64,000 nt of DNA from Siminovitchia fortis (GTDB lineage: Bacteria; Bacillota; Bacilli; Bacillales; Bacillaceae_C), in NCBI RefSeq assembly GCF_003605365.2, contig NZ_QYTU02000020.1, positions 1 through 64,000 on the forward strand, written 5' to 3'. This document shows positions 16,986 through 26,254 of the stretch, piece after piece (the first letter of the stretch is position 1; each line of letters starts with the position of its first letter). The notes beneath the pieces were generated by a model, which was given only the letters and a program-made list of their open reading frames with translations, ran no database searches and had not been told where the DNA came from. A program made the translations under genes and the position numbers.

Positions 16986-17960
16986 ATGGGAGATAAAATA
17001 ATCCATTTAATCGTATCCATAATTGCATTTGGTGTGTTGTCCTCATGCACGGCGTCAATCGTAGATGATTATCGGGACAGCTATAGTGTATTTGATGCGA
17101 ACAAAGCCAAGGGAATCATTGTTTCAAAACGTGCTGAGAAAGGACTTTATTCATCCCCTGCATATTTTGCAGAAGTGCTCATGTATGAAGGAAAATCGAA
17201 TCCAGAAGCGACAACGACTGAGGCGCGTGTAACGAACAGGCAGATGAAAAAGATTGATCTTGGTGAGGAAATTTCCGGATATACAGTTAATGGAAGACAA
17301 TTCCATACTGTCCTCGATATGCTCCACGATGGCTTCTTTTATCTATTATTTACAGTACTCGGCATATTTTTTATGGTTGGTATTATTTTATGGTGGCTCT
17401 GTCATATAAAATCTTTACGAACATTTATTTCGATGTTAATTGATAAATTTTTTGAACTGCCTATTTTTAAACATGAAGCAATTAGTTTCAGTAAACTTAT
17501 TATTATAACCCTGGGACTGGCATACCTAGTTTTCGCATCCTCTTATACGCTGAATTTATATCATAAGGTAAAACCATTTGGGAAAGTGGCAACTGAAGCT
17601 GAGATCACGGATCAGTCAGTTGATTATCGCATTTCGCATGATTATCTTGATGATTCACGATATTACCTGACACTGGCCTATTTTGATGAAAATAAGGAGT
17701 ATATTGAAGTTACAAAGGAAGTGTCGCTTCGAACATTCAACAAATATAAGTATGACGATCCCATCTCTGTTTCATATTTAAAACAAAATCCATATCAAGT
17801 ATTTATCCAACGACTGTCATTTCTTGAAATAATCAGCAGCGCCACAACAATTCGGTCAATTTTTTATGGATTTCCAATCCTCATTATTGTTTTTATTCTT
17901 TATTTGGAATGGAGGAAAAGGCGAAAAAATAAAATGAAAGCAAACGGCTCTGTTTTGTAA
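16986..17960 (+). CDS. Uncharacterised membrane lipoprotein
   Basis: I do not recognise this protein with certainty. Start ATG 16986 is preferred because GAAGGTG lies 9 bases upstream; GTG 16974 and ATG 16977 are alternatives. The 324-aa product begins with a signal peptide ending in a possible lipobox (VLSSC). Three further hydrophobic helices follow (FYLLFTVLGIFFMVGIILWW, LIIITLGLAYLVF, FPILIIVFILYL). Two similar extracytoplasmic beta-rich segments (residues 35-95, 195-260; KAKGIIVSKR...; ATEAEITDQSVDYR...) recall DUF3592-type repeats, which is a weak resemblance. It stands as a single gene between terminators. Confidence 0.75.
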   Translation: MGDKIIHLIVSIIAFGVLSSCTASIVDDYRDSYSVFDANKAKGIIVSKRAEKGLYSSPAYFAEVLMYEGKSNPEATTTEARVTNRQMKKIDLGEEISGYTVNGRQFHTVLDMLHDGFFYLLFTVLGIFFMVGIILWWLCHIKSLRTFISMLIDKFFELPIFKHEAISFSKLIIITLGLAYLVFASSYTLNLYHKVKPFGKVATEAEITDQSVDYRISHDYLDDSRYYLTLAYFDENKEYIEVTKEVSLRTFNKYKYDDPISVSYLKQNPYQVFIQRLSFLEIISSATTIRSIFYGFPILIIVFILYLEWRKRRKNKMKANGSVL

Positions 17961-18051
17961 TAATACAATACCAGGTAATATTTCAATCCAAACCCTAGTG
18001 TGGCAAGGGGTTAACGTATTCTTTTATATCGAAACTTGAGTAAATAAGTAA

Positions 18052-18100
18052 GACTCTCCTAAAACAACGACATTATCATGTTTTAGGGGAGTCCTTTGTT
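18052..18100 (+). terminator. Intrinsic terminator after the lipoprotein gene
   Basis: GACTCTCCTAAAAC (18052-18065) pairs with GTTTTAGGGGAGTC (18080-18093), followed by CTTTGTTATTTTTT. Between 17961 and 18264 nothing else is visible. Confidence 0.85.
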
Positions 18101-18264
18101 ATTTTTTCCATGGAATATGGTATGTTATTATATCCGCCAAATAGAGGGCAGGGTAATCCCGTCAACTTTCCGGCATTTTACGCGGGCATTATCACTCACG
18201 AACCAAATAATGAAAAGCATCCATTATTCAAAAGAATAAACCATGAAACTAGTCCTGTACGTTA

Positions 18265-19320
18265 TCAGCCTGCAATTAAGATGATGACAAAACAGATGAC
18301 CATAAAAATCAATCCGATCGGAAAAGCGAACCGTGCATATTCCAAGCTGGTAATTTTTAGTTTGCCAGCTGCGATGATATTCGGAATATTACCCGGAATC
18401 AGCATTCCTCCGCTTATCAGCAAACCAAGCAGTAAGTCGCGAATCGTTTCCTCTTGCATGAGCGGACTTACTTCCGCGGCGGCCAGTGTTGCGTTATCTA
18501 GAACGGCAGAGAGCATATTGATCCAATATAGTATAAGTGGATTCAGGTCAAGCAAGAATCTCTCGATGAAAGGCTGGAACCCGGCACCAAGGAATGTCAA
18601 TGCCATTACGAACAGGTAGATTTTAAAACTGCGGAAAATGATTTCTCCATACGATTCCGTTTCCGCGACCTTGAAAGGTTGATCATTTTCTCCATTGCCA
18701 TTGTCAGCTGTTACGGCGGAAAAATCATCATGTTTTTTCGGTTTGATTGCCAAAGCAGACAGAATGCCAAATATGATGACTCCCGGGATCACATATATGC
18801 CCAACAGACGCAGTAAGTAGAAAAAGTCTTCATTCAGCTTGCTGACAACAATCGTCGACAGCGGTTCGCCAATCGGAGTCAAAGCCGCCCCAAGACCAAT
18901 TGCATAGCTTGCCAATACAACCAGGCGGATTTCCGATTTGCGGTCCATCTGCAGCACACTGATCACAGCCACAAGAATGATGGCAGCGATGATAGCCGTA
19001 ATCACACTGGAAACGAGACCAAGAATGATGACAAATAATGCAATGAACAACTGATATGGCATAGCTTTGCTGATACCGAGGATTACTTTTTCCAACGGAG
19101 CTTGAAGCCAGCGGAATAATAAACCTGCAAACAAGACAGCCAATGTAATGTTTATCGGATGCACCAGTGCTTCTTTTAATAAATCCGCACTCCATACCTG
19201 GCTGACAAACACTGCCAGCAGTCCCATGATGAACAGAAATATTTCCAGGTTCTTTTCCACCGGTTTAGTAAACGGTAAAAATAAAACAAGCAGTAAAATG
19301 ATCGTTAAACCTATAATCAT
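18265..19320 (-). CDS. DUF1646-family predicted cation transporter
   Basis: Start is the second Met (ATG 19320), 8 bases from AAGGAGG; the ATG at 19326 is only 2 bases from it. The 351-aa protein is almost wholly hydrophobic (about 10 helices) with a central hydrophilic loop (KPKKHDDFSAVTADNGNG). The conserved polar segments GLGAALTPIGEPLSTIVV and SGGMLIPGNIPNIIAAGKLKI match the DUF1646 family, which belongs to the wider ion-transporter (NhaD/ArsB-like) group. From memory, DUF1646 genes are often preceded by the DUF1646 RNA motif, reported as a sodium riboswitch; a structured leader is present here. Confidence 0.85.
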   Translation of the reverse strand: MIIGLTIILLLVLFLPFTKPVEKNLEIFLFIMGLLAVFVSQVWSADLLKEALVHPINITLAVLFAGLLFRWLQAPLEKVILGISKAMPYQLFIALFVIILGLVSSVITAIIAAIILVAVISVLQMDRKSEIRLVVLASYAIGLGAALTPIGEPLSTIVVSKLNEDFFYLLRLLGIYVIPGVIIFGILSALAIKPKKHDDFSAVTADNGNGENDQPFKVAETESYGEIIFRSFKIYLFVMALTFLGAGFQPFIERFLLDLNPLILYWINMLSAVLDNATLAAAEVSPLMQEETIRDLLLGLLISGGMLIPGNIPNIIAAGKLKITSLEYARFAFPIGLIFMVICFVIILIAG

Positions 19321-19426
19321 AGACATTTCCTCCTTATTTTCATTTTTTCAATTGCCAATTTTCCGTGAGATGAAAATGCGAACAAGCTTCATTCCCACAA
19401 ATGCCCAGCCCAGTGCAAACGAAAAA

Positions 19427-19475
19427 GGAGCCTGTTACCTCAGGACACACTTGTCCCTTGGTGACAGACTCCTCC
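19427..19475 (-). ncRNA. Structured leader RNA of the DUF1646 gene, candidate Na+ riboswitch or attenuator
   Basis: On the minus strand GGAGTCTGTCACC (5' arm, ending near 19461) pairs with GGTAACAGGCTCC (3' arm, 19427-19439), enclosing an inner GGACA/TGTCC hairpin. A run of five U follows (19422-19426), about 100 bases before the start codon. The context matches the DUF1646 (Na+-I) motif, but I cannot align it to the covariance model. The U run means it could also be a plain terminator/attenuator. Confidence 0.5.
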
Positions 19476-19682
19476 AATAGCAAATTGATTATTCGATTTT
19501 CATCATCAGCATTACTATAGCATGGGCGATTGGATATTTGCAATGTTTTTTTGATTTCAGTAATCAATAACATAAAGCCATCCAATTTTAATAGGGTTAG
19601 AGTTTTTTGCAATGGAGATATAGTTTTCCATGACTTTCTATCATATGGGATCACTTTTTCAATCTCGGGCCTTTTTTATAGC

Positions 19683-19784
19683 TTACGACATGTCCGTGAC
19701 ACTCAATGCCGGCTCATCCATGGAAAAGAGCTTCAATATGTACAGCGCATTTTCCAGGGATGTTCTTTTTTGTTCACCTGACAT
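19683..19784 (-). pseudogene. Remnant of an IclR-family regulator (N-terminus only)
   Basis: A 33-codon frame with its own ribosome site (AAAGGTGAG, spacing ~6) reads MSGEQKRTSLENALYILKLF then SMDEPALSVTDMS and stops. This matches the first helices of Bacillus IclR-type HTH domains (xxSLENALxILxxFSxDEPxLxVTDI). The recognition helix and the effector domain are missing, so the gene is broken by a stop and a deletion. Confidence 0.6.
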
Positions 19785-19864
19785 GACACTCACCTTTTAA
19801 ATCCTGCTCCCTATTTATTTTTATGTCTTAATTTTCGTATCCACCTTTATTGCATCGTTGTATT

Positions 19865-19887
19865 AAAACAAAACAAAACAAAACAAA
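19865..19887. repeat. AAAAC simple tandem repeat
   Basis: Four copies of the 5-base unit AAAAC followed by AAA. Low-complexity spacer with no evident function. Confidence 0.8.
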
Positions 19888-20000
19888 TTCCCGCAAAAAC
19901 GAATGATGAGCAAAGTGATTTCCTGAAGTATTCCTTATCGCATTAACTTTATGTTAGTTGCCAATATGCGGATTCTTATTTTTGCACATTTGAAAAGTTA

Positions 20001-20016
20001 TTTGCAATCATGCAAA
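20001..20016. promoter_or_regulatory. Candidate activator-binding site upstream of sigma-54 promoter
   Basis: TTTGCAATCATGCAAA is a perfect 6-4-6 palindrome centred about 84 bases before the -24 box, at a typical enhancer distance. An extra TTTGCA half-site is at 19981-19986. It is probably bound by the activator encoded downstream (inference). Confidence 0.6.
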
Positions 20017-20089
20017 ATAGAAAGGACACAAATTATATTTGAAAATATGAAAACGTTGTCTTTTTGTGGGGAAATGATGATTTATGGGA

Positions 20090-20106
20090 TTGGCATGCAT
20101 CTTGCA
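20090..20106 (+). promoter_or_regulatory. Sigma-54 promoter for the activator/PxpBC-HyuAB operon
   Basis: TTGGCATGCATCTTGCA has -24 GG at 20092-20093 and -12 GC at 20104-20105, 10 bases apart, matching consensus. It lies 64 bases before the start codon of a sigma-54 activator gene, implying autoregulation. Confidence 0.9.
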
Positions 20107-20169
20107 ATATTGAAAAGATATAAAGCATGCCGTCAGAATTGAAAGAATGCGAGAATCGGAGGAACACAC

Positions 20170-22224
20170 ATGCACTGGGATTGGAAAGGTGTACTGCAAC
20201 CTATCAGGCTTTTCGTTAATTCTGATATGACGGTGAAAGAGGTTTTTGCACTTCTGAAAGAAAAGGAGGCAGAAATAGGTTTTGTTCAGGAAGACGAAGG
20301 GATTGTCGGCTATGTTACCGCTTCATCCCTTTTGGATCAATTAATGGGTGAAGGAGGCGCTCCAAACAGCGAGATTGTTGTGGAAAGGGACTTTTTGTTC
20401 GTCCACGAGGAAGATGTTGCCAAGTATATTCATAACTGTGCAGTGGTTATCGGAGCGGATTCATCAAACAGGCCGACAGGCTACATGTTTATGGAGAGGT
20501 TGAACCGGTATTTGAGCGAGGTTCAATTAAAAAGCTTTAATGACGCTCTTAACAATGCTGAAATGGGCATCGTCGCGATGGACCCGTCCTTTCATGTCAT
20601 CTTCATGAATGAAAAGGCGGAGCAGATTTTAGGGATGAAAAAGTCGATCATCCAGGGGCGGGATTATCGGAAGTTGATCCGGATCGAGGCGTCGCTCGAT
20701 GAAGTGCTCAGGGGCCAAAAATGGTTCGGGATAGAAAACACTTTCAATTTCAAAGTCATATCCGGACAATTTTCCCCCATTTATGAAAACGGCAAAATAA
20801 CCGGTATCATCCATAACTTTTATTTGAAGGATCAACTGGAAGAGGCTGTGCATGAAATAGATTTCGTACGGGAGATGAATGAGGATCTCCAAGCGATTTA
20901 TTCATTGTCCAATGAGCAGATTTTAGTTGCGGATTCAAATGGGACGATCACCAGGATTGCAGGGGCATTCTTCAGCAATTTTTGGGGCGGTATCGAACGC
21001 GAGGAGCTGATTGGGAGAAATGCAGCCGAACTGGAAAGAAGCGGCATTTTCACTCCAAACATCATTTCAGCCTGCATAGAGAAGAACGGCAGGGTCATGC
21101 TGTCCCAAGAGGGTAGAAATGGAACAGTGCTTTCCACGGCAACCCCTGTCATGGAAGAAGGAAAGATTAAAAGAATCATCGTATTGTCCAAGGATGTGTC
21201 AACAGAAAAAAAATCTTTCATCACATCTGAAGCCGCTGAAGTTCATAATGAAGCGGTCATTTACAGGTCTTCCGAAATGGCCGCCCTCATGGAAGAGGTG
21301 GAATCGGTTGCACCGCTTGATTCAACCGTTTTAATCACAGGCGAATCTGGTGTGGGAAAAGAAGTGATTGCCCGCAGGATCCATCAATTGAGCAATCGTG
21401 CTTCCGGCTCATTTGTAGCCATCAATTGTGGAGCCATTCCGGAACATTTGATTGAAAGCGAATTGTTCGGACATGAAAAAGGAGCATTTACAGGGGCAGA
21501 TTCGAAAAGGGTCGGGCTTTTTGAGCAGGGGCATGATGGAACAGTCTTTCTGGATGAAGTGTCCGAACTTCCCTATGCACTGCAGGTAAAGCTTCTCCGC
21601 GTCCTTCAGGAGAGAGAAGTCATCCGCGTCGGGTCCACCGTGCCGGTAAAAATCAATGTAAGAGTCATTGCGGCAACAAATAAAAACTTGCGGCAAATGG
21701 TTCAGCGAAAAGAATTCCGTGAAGATTTGTATTACCGCCTTCATGTCGTGCCGATCCAAATTCCGGCTCTGCGCAACAGAAAAGATGACATTTCACCATT
21801 AGCAGTAAACTTCCTGGAAGAACTGAATGAGCGTAACGGTTATGAGAAAAAAATTTCGACCAATGCGCTGAATCTGCTTGAAAGCTATCAGTGGCCGGGC
21901 AATATAAGAGAATTGAAAAATGTCATTGAAAGATTGATAGTCGTTTCCAGGGGAGAGGAAATTTCGGAAAAGGATGTCTACCGGGTGTTATGGGAGACCG
22001 ATTCAATGGAACAGGGCTTTTTGACGATCAAAGGGATCATTCCATTGAAGAAGGCGGTCGAAGAGACGGAAAAGCAGCTGATCGAGCTGGCCGTGGAAAA
22101 ATACGGCACTGCAACGGAGGCTGCAAAAGCGCTCGAAGTCAGTATTTCAACCGTCAGCAGACGGATGAAAAGATTCAATGATGGCCTTGGTTCGGGAGGT
22201 GCTGCTCATGATCTTCTTTTCTGA
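20170..22224 (+). CDS. Sigma-54-dependent transcriptional activator with two PAS domains
   Basis: Start ATG 20170 has CGGAGGA 7 bases upstream. The 684-aa product has a CBS-like N-terminal region (about 8-115), PAS domains at roughly 120-215 (GIVAMDPSFHVIFMNEKAEQILG) and 240-335 (QILVADSNGTITRI), an AAA+ domain (Walker A GESGVGKE, sigma-54 loop GAFTGA, Walker B VFLDEV) and a Fis-type HTH (GTATEAAKALEVSISTVSRRMKR). There is no receiver domain, so it senses a small molecule directly, like RocR. Its 3' end overlaps the next gene by 17 bases; it likely controls its own operon from the sigma-54 promoter at 20090. Confidence 0.94.
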   Translation: MHWDWKGVLQPIRLFVNSDMTVKEVFALLKEKEAEIGFVQEDEGIVGYVTASSLLDQLMGEGGAPNSEIVVERDFLFVHEEDVAKYIHNCAVVIGADSSNRPTGYMFMERLNRYLSEVQLKSFNDALNNAEMGIVAMDPSFHVIFMNEKAEQILGMKKSIIQGRDYRKLIRIEASLDEVLRGQKWFGIENTFNFKVISGQFSPIYENGKITGIIHNFYLKDQLEEAVHEIDFVREMNEDLQAIYSLSNEQILVADSNGTITRIAGAFFSNFWGGIEREELIGRNAAELERSGIFTPNIISACIEKNGRVMLSQEGRNGTVLSTATPVMEEGKIKRIIVLSKDVSTEKKSFITSEAAEVHNEAVIYRSSEMAALMEEVESVAPLDSTVLITGESGVGKEVIARRIHQLSNRASGSFVAINCGAIPEHLIESELFGHEKGAFTGADSKRVGLFEQGHDGTVFLDEVSELPYALQVKLLRVLQEREVIRVGSTVPVKINVRVIAATNKNLRQMVQRKEFREDLYYRLHVVPIQIPALRNRKDDISPLAVNFLEELNERNGYEKKISTNALNLLESYQWPGNIRELKNVIERLIVVSRGEEISEKDVYRVLWETDSMEQGFLTIKGIIPLKKAVEETEKQLIELAVEKYGTATEAAKALEVSISTVSRRMKRFNDGLGSGGAAHDLLF

Positions 22225-23098
22225 GACAAAGTTCGATTTTTGTGGAGATGAGTATATTTTTGGCGAAATTTCCCGGGAAATGAAGATTGAAAGCACGTTA
22301 AAAGCCTTATCGATCACAAAAGAATTAAGCAGAAGAAACATTCCGGGTATCATCGAGATTTATCCGAACAATACATCTTATCTAGTGAGATATGACCCGA
22401 ACGTAATATCGCCCCATCATTTATTGGATTATTTACGTAATGTCGACAGGATGAAAAACGAGGAAGAAAGCTTGAATGTGGACGCGAAAATTATCGAAAT
22501 CCCTGTCCTTTACGATGATGAGGAAACAAGGAAAATTTCTTTGCAATACTCCAAACATCATGGGGGAAGCAAGGAATCCAATTTTGACTACGTCATGAAG
22601 CTTGGCGGGTTTAAAAGCAGGGAAGAAGTCATCCGGCGCCATTCCGATCCTCTGTATTTGGTGACAGCTATTGGATTTAAGCCAGGGACAGCCTGGTGTT
22701 TTCCGTTGACTGGTTCGGAGGCCGACATGATTGAAGTGCCAAAATATAAGAGTCCCAGGCCGTTCACACCTGAAAGGGCGGTCAGTCTCGGAGGCGTCTT
22801 TACCGTCGTATATCCGTCAGACTCTCCCGGAAGCTACCAGCTGATAGGGATGTCTGCGGTTCCTGTGTATGATGTCTATCAAAGGTTCGCTCCATTCAAA
22901 GAGAGCTACGTCCTTGCCAAGCCGGGAGATCTCTGGAAATATAAGCCCGTTTCAAAAGCGGAATATCAAAACATCCGCGAACAGGTCATCAACGGGACGT
23001 ACGAATACAAAGTGAAGCCTGTATCCTTTTCGGCCGCGGAATATGACGAGCAGGGAGCAGGGTATATAAAGAAACTGAAAGAGGAGTTCGACCGATGA
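22208..23098 (+). CDS. PxpB/KipI-like carboxyltransferase-domain subunit
   Basis: ATG 22208 is chosen because GGGAGGT sits 7 bases upstream. The 296-aa protein has the CT-C/D domain of allophanate hydrolase subunit 1/5-oxoprolinase subunit B (TKELSRRNIPGIIEIYPNNTSYLVRYDP...; RPFTPERAVSLGGVFTVVYPSDSPGSYQLIG). It is longer than PxpB of B. subtilis (about 240 aa), and usual motifs are changed: the GFAPGFPYL signature reads GFKPGTAWCF and the GEFGPDL stretch is absent. So it is a divergent family member and its substrate may not be 5-oxoproline. Its stop overlaps the PxpC-like start by 4 bases. Confidence 0.85.
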   Translation: MIFFSETKFDFCGDEYIFGEISREMKIESTLKALSITKELSRRNIPGIIEIYPNNTSYLVRYDPNVISPHHLLDYLRNVDRMKNEEESLNVDAKIIEIPVLYDDEETRKISLQYSKHHGGSKESNFDYVMKLGGFKSREEVIRRHSDPLYLVTAIGFKPGTAWCFPLTGSEADMIEVPKYKSPRPFTPERAVSLGGVFTVVYPSDSPGSYQLIGMSAVPVYDVYQRFAPFKESYVLAKPGDLWKYKPVSKAEYQNIREQVINGTYEYKVKPVSFSAAEYDEQGAGYIKKLKEEFDR

Positions 23099-24066
23099 TT
23101 GAGCTTATAGAACCAGGCATCCGCACAACGATTCAGGATATGGGAAGGACGGGCTATTACCATCAGGGAGTTCCGCCGGCTGGGGCAGCGGATAAATTCT
23201 CTTTCATGTTCGGGAATCTCCTTCTCGGGAATCCGCGTCATGCAGCTGCACTCGAAATGATGGTAAAGGGTGCAAAAATTGAATTTCATAAAAAAACGAC
23301 TGCCGTCATCACTGGAGCACCTGTACAGTTTTTTTTAAATGGCAAGCAGCAGCCGATGTGGACGGTGTTTGAAGTTCAAAAAGGCGACCTGTTGGAAATC
23401 GATTACATTAAAAAGGGGCTGTTCAGCTACTTGTGTGTGTCCGGCGGCCTCGATGTTCCGGAAGTGTTGGGAAGCAAATCGACATGCCTTGCCAGTGTCT
23501 TCCCTGGAATAACCGGAAGAATTCTGCTGGCGGGCGATAGAATTCCTCTTTCTGAGCCGCTTCCCGGAGCCGCTCAGCACATTGGAAAGGAACTGATCCG
23601 GGAAGCAATCCCTGAATTTGGAAAAACTGAAACAGCACATGTTGTACTGGGAATCACATGTGATTTGATCAGGGATGAAGGGCTTGTGTCTTTCTTGAAC
23701 AGCCATTGGATCATTGAGCCCCAATCGAATCGGACGGCGTGCAGGATGAAAGGCGGCCATATCGGTTATGCAGATATTGAACCGACATTCGGATCGGGAG
23801 GAACCCCCGGAAATATCGTCGATATTCCGTACCCTATCGGTGCAGTCATTGTTCCAAATGAGGAAGAAGTGATCATTTTGCTGAACGACGGCACAGGGGG
23901 CGGAGGTTTCGTAACAATAGGAACCATCATATGGTCAGATATCAGCAAGCTGTCGCAAATGAGGCCGCTGTCAAAGGTCAGATTTCAGGCGATTACAGTG
24001 GACCAGGCTATTTCGATCAGACGTGAGAAAGAGAGATTGATAGAAAAAGTGGCAGCGAGTATATGA
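23095..24066 (+). CDS. PxpC/KipA-like carboxyltransferase-domain subunit
   Basis: 323 aa with the family pattern TTIQDMGRTGYYHQGVPPAGAADKFS near the start, then YLCVSGGLDVPEVLGSKSTCL and a C-terminal GGGFVTIGTIIWSD. Start ATG 23095 overlaps the previous stop (ATGA), so the two subunits are made together. PxpB and PxpC normally form a heteromer that activates 5-oxoproline with ATP for cleavage by PxpA (LamB/YcsF); no PxpA gene is present here. Confidence 0.9.
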   Translation: MIELIEPGIRTTIQDMGRTGYYHQGVPPAGAADKFSFMFGNLLLGNPRHAAALEMMVKGAKIEFHKKTTAVITGAPVQFFLNGKQQPMWTVFEVQKGDLLEIDYIKKGLFSYLCVSGGLDVPEVLGSKSTCLASVFPGITGRILLAGDRIPLSEPLPGAAQHIGKELIREAIPEFGKTETAHVVLGITCDLIRDEGLVSFLNSHWIIEPQSNRTACRMKGGHIGYADIEPTFGSGGTPGNIVDIPYPIGAVIVPNEEEVIILLNDGTGGGGFVTIGTIIWSDISKLSQMRPLSKVRFQAITVDQAISIRREKERLIEKVAASI

Positions 24067-24161
24067 AACTTCATGGCTTAAAGGTGGTGATGCCCTCACA
24101 AGGGATAAAGCAGCCATTGGAAAATGAAATAATTTAAACCGATTAAAACGGAGGCGAAAAT

Positions 24162-26210
24162 ATGAGCAAGATGACGAAAACAGGCTACCATGTTGCAGTT
24201 GACGTTGGCGGAACTTTTACCGATGTGTTTGTTTATGACGAAAATACAGGAGAGATGTTGGTAACGAAAACCTCTTCCACACCGTCTAATCCTGAAAAAG
24301 GGATTTTGAACGGTATTCTAAAAGCTGAATTGACAGGCGATAAAATCAAAATGTTCTCACATGGAACAACCGTGGGAACGAACGCATTGATTGAACGCAA
24401 ACTTCCAAAAGCAGCCCTTGTGACCACAAAAGGTTTCCGTGATGTACCGGAAATCCGCCGCGGAACAAAGCTTGATTTATGGGATGCATACAATGATGTG
24501 GCAGAGCCGTATATCAAACGGAGAGACCGCTTTGAACTTGATGAACGTGTAGGGTTTGACGGAACCATGTTGAAAGAGGTCAGTGAAGATGAAATCCGCG
24601 AGCTTGCGAGAATTTTAAAACGCCGTGAAGTGGAAGCAATTGCCATCTGTTTCATGAATGCCTATGTAAACGCCGAAAATGAAAGAATCACAAAGGAAAT
24701 TTTACAGGAAGAGCTGCCTGAGGCATACATATGCACGTCTTCTGATACACTTCCTGAAATCTTTGAACATGAGCGTATGAGTACAACAATTGTAAACGCT
24801 GTACTTGGACCGACAGTAAGCAAGTATATCAATACACTGGAAGGGAATATGAAGGAATTGGGATATGATGGCGATATTATCGTCCTTCATTCCGGAGGCG
24901 GAGTCATGACATCGCAAACGGTCCCGAAATATGCAGCAAGACTTGCAAGCTCAGGGATTGCCGCAGGAGCGATTGCCAGCAAGCACATTGCCAATCTTTG
25001 CGGATTTAAAAATGCGATAGGTCTTGATATGGGTGGTACAAGTACGGATATTTCGTTAATGTATGACAACGAACTTCGGATTACGAAAGACTGGTATATC
25101 GAATACGGTTATCCGATTGGGTTTCCAAGCATTGAAATTTTGACGATCGGAGCCGGAGGAGGAAGTATCTCCTGGATTGATGATGGTGGCTCTTTGCGTA
25201 ACGGGCCTCAAAGTGCAGGGGCAGATCCGGGGCCGGCGTGCTATGGACAAGGCGGAGCGGAGCCGACAAACACGGACGCCAACCTGGTTCTTGGCCGTTT
25301 GAACACTAAGCTGATTGACGGGCAAATGGAATTGGACAAGGACCTGTCAGTAAAAGCGATTGAAGAACGTGTGGGCAAACCATTGGGATACGATATCCAT
25401 GGTGCTGCGAACGCGATGATACAAGTGGCAAACGCAAACATGTGCGATGCGCTTAACCTGATTTCCGTCCGCCGCGGTTATGACCCGCGTGACTTTGCCC
25501 TGGTTGCGTTCGGCGGGGCAGGAGCACTTCATGGAGCAGATCTTGCGAGGGAAATGGAAATCCCGACAGTCATCGTTCCGGCACATCCTGGCGTTGCGGC
25601 TGCAATGGGCTGCCTGCTTGTTGACGTGAGGCACGATATTTCCAAGACCTATTTTGCGAATGCCGCGGAAGTGACAAAAGAAGAGCTGGAAGCTGAATTT
25701 ATAGAAATGGAAAAAGAAGCGACAGAACTATTGGCTGAAGAAGGTATTGAAGAGAAGCGGATGCACCTCATCCGTTACATTGATATGCGTTATGTCGGGC
25801 AATGGAGAACACTTTCCGTCACAATCGACCGCCCGATCATGTCATTGGATGAAGCGATTGAAAGGTTCCACCTTGAGCACGAGCGTGAATATGCCTTTGC
25901 CGACAGGGAAAAAGGAATTGAAATTTACGGAATGCGTGTAGAAGCGATCGGTGCTGTCAATAAGCCGGTCTTTGCCAAAGAAGAACCGAAAGGGAATCTT
26001 GAAGATGCGGTCAAAGAAACTCGTGATGTGTATTTTGAAGAAGCCGGCGGAATGGTCGAGTCGAGGATTTACGACCGTACGAAAATCCCTGTGCTGTCAG
26101 AATTCAGCGGTCCGGCTGTTATCGAACAGCTTGATTCAACCATCGTTGTACCGCCTGACTATTCAGTCAAAATTGATGAATACCGCAATATCATCATGAG
26201 CCGCAAATAA
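24162..26210 (+). CDS. Hydantoinase/oxoprolinase-family subunit A (HyuA-like)
   Basis: 682 aa with the ASKHA ATP-binding fold: phosphate-1 motif VDVGGTFTDVFVYD, HGTTVGTNALIER, and LDMGGTSTDISL in the second half, and GAGGGSISWIDDGGSLRNGPQSAGADPGPACYGQGG typical of HyuA and of the beta subunit of acetone/acetophenone carboxylase. CGGAGGCG precedes the ATG. Together with the next gene it forms an ATP-dependent amide- or ketone-activating enzyme. N-methylhydantoinase, 5-oxoprolinase and carboxylase activities cannot be separated by sequence reading. Confidence 0.9.
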   Translation: MSKMTKTGYHVAVDVGGTFTDVFVYDENTGEMLVTKTSSTPSNPEKGILNGILKAELTGDKIKMFSHGTTVGTNALIERKLPKAALVTTKGFRDVPEIRRGTKLDLWDAYNDVAEPYIKRRDRFELDERVGFDGTMLKEVSEDEIRELARILKRREVEAIAICFMNAYVNAENERITKEILQEELPEAYICTSSDTLPEIFEHERMSTTIVNAVLGPTVSKYINTLEGNMKELGYDGDIIVLHSGGGVMTSQTVPKYAARLASSGIAAGAIASKHIANLCGFKNAIGLDMGGTSTDISLMYDNELRITKDWYIEYGYPIGFPSIEILTIGAGGGSISWIDDGGSLRNGPQSAGADPGPACYGQGGAEPTNTDANLVLGRLNTKLIDGQMELDKDLSVKAIEERVGKPLGYDIHGAANAMIQVANANMCDALNLISVRRGYDPRDFALVAFGGAGALHGADLAREMEIPTVIVPAHPGVAAAMGCLLVDVRHDISKTYFANAAEVTKEELEAEFIEMEKEATELLAEEGIEEKRMHLIRYIDMRYVGQWRTLSVTIDRPIMSLDEAIERFHLEHEREYAFADREKGIEIYGMRVEAIGAVNKPVFAKEEPKGNLEDAVKETRDVYFEEAGGMVESRIYDRTKIPVLSEFSGPAVIEQLDSTIVVPPDYSVKIDEYRNIIMSRK

Positions 26211-26254
26211 GAAAGCAAACGAATAGTTTTAACAAAGCTGCGAAAAGGGGAGAT

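Larger units (their letters stand above)
19476..20089. other. Long intergenic region with gene decay
   Basis: No intact gene is visible. The region holds an IclR-regulator remnant (19683-19784, minus), a possible second HTH-like remnant read on the minus strand at about 19515-19640 (SPLQKTLTLLKLDGF...ITEIKKTLQIS), an AAAAC tandem run, and the upstream sites of the sigma-54 promoter at 20090. Confidence 0.55.

Noticed and set aside
18110-18619. A 169-codon plus-strand frame
   Set aside because: It is antisense to the DUF1646 gene over most of its length, with low-complexity Ser/Lys/Pro composition typical of shadow frames.
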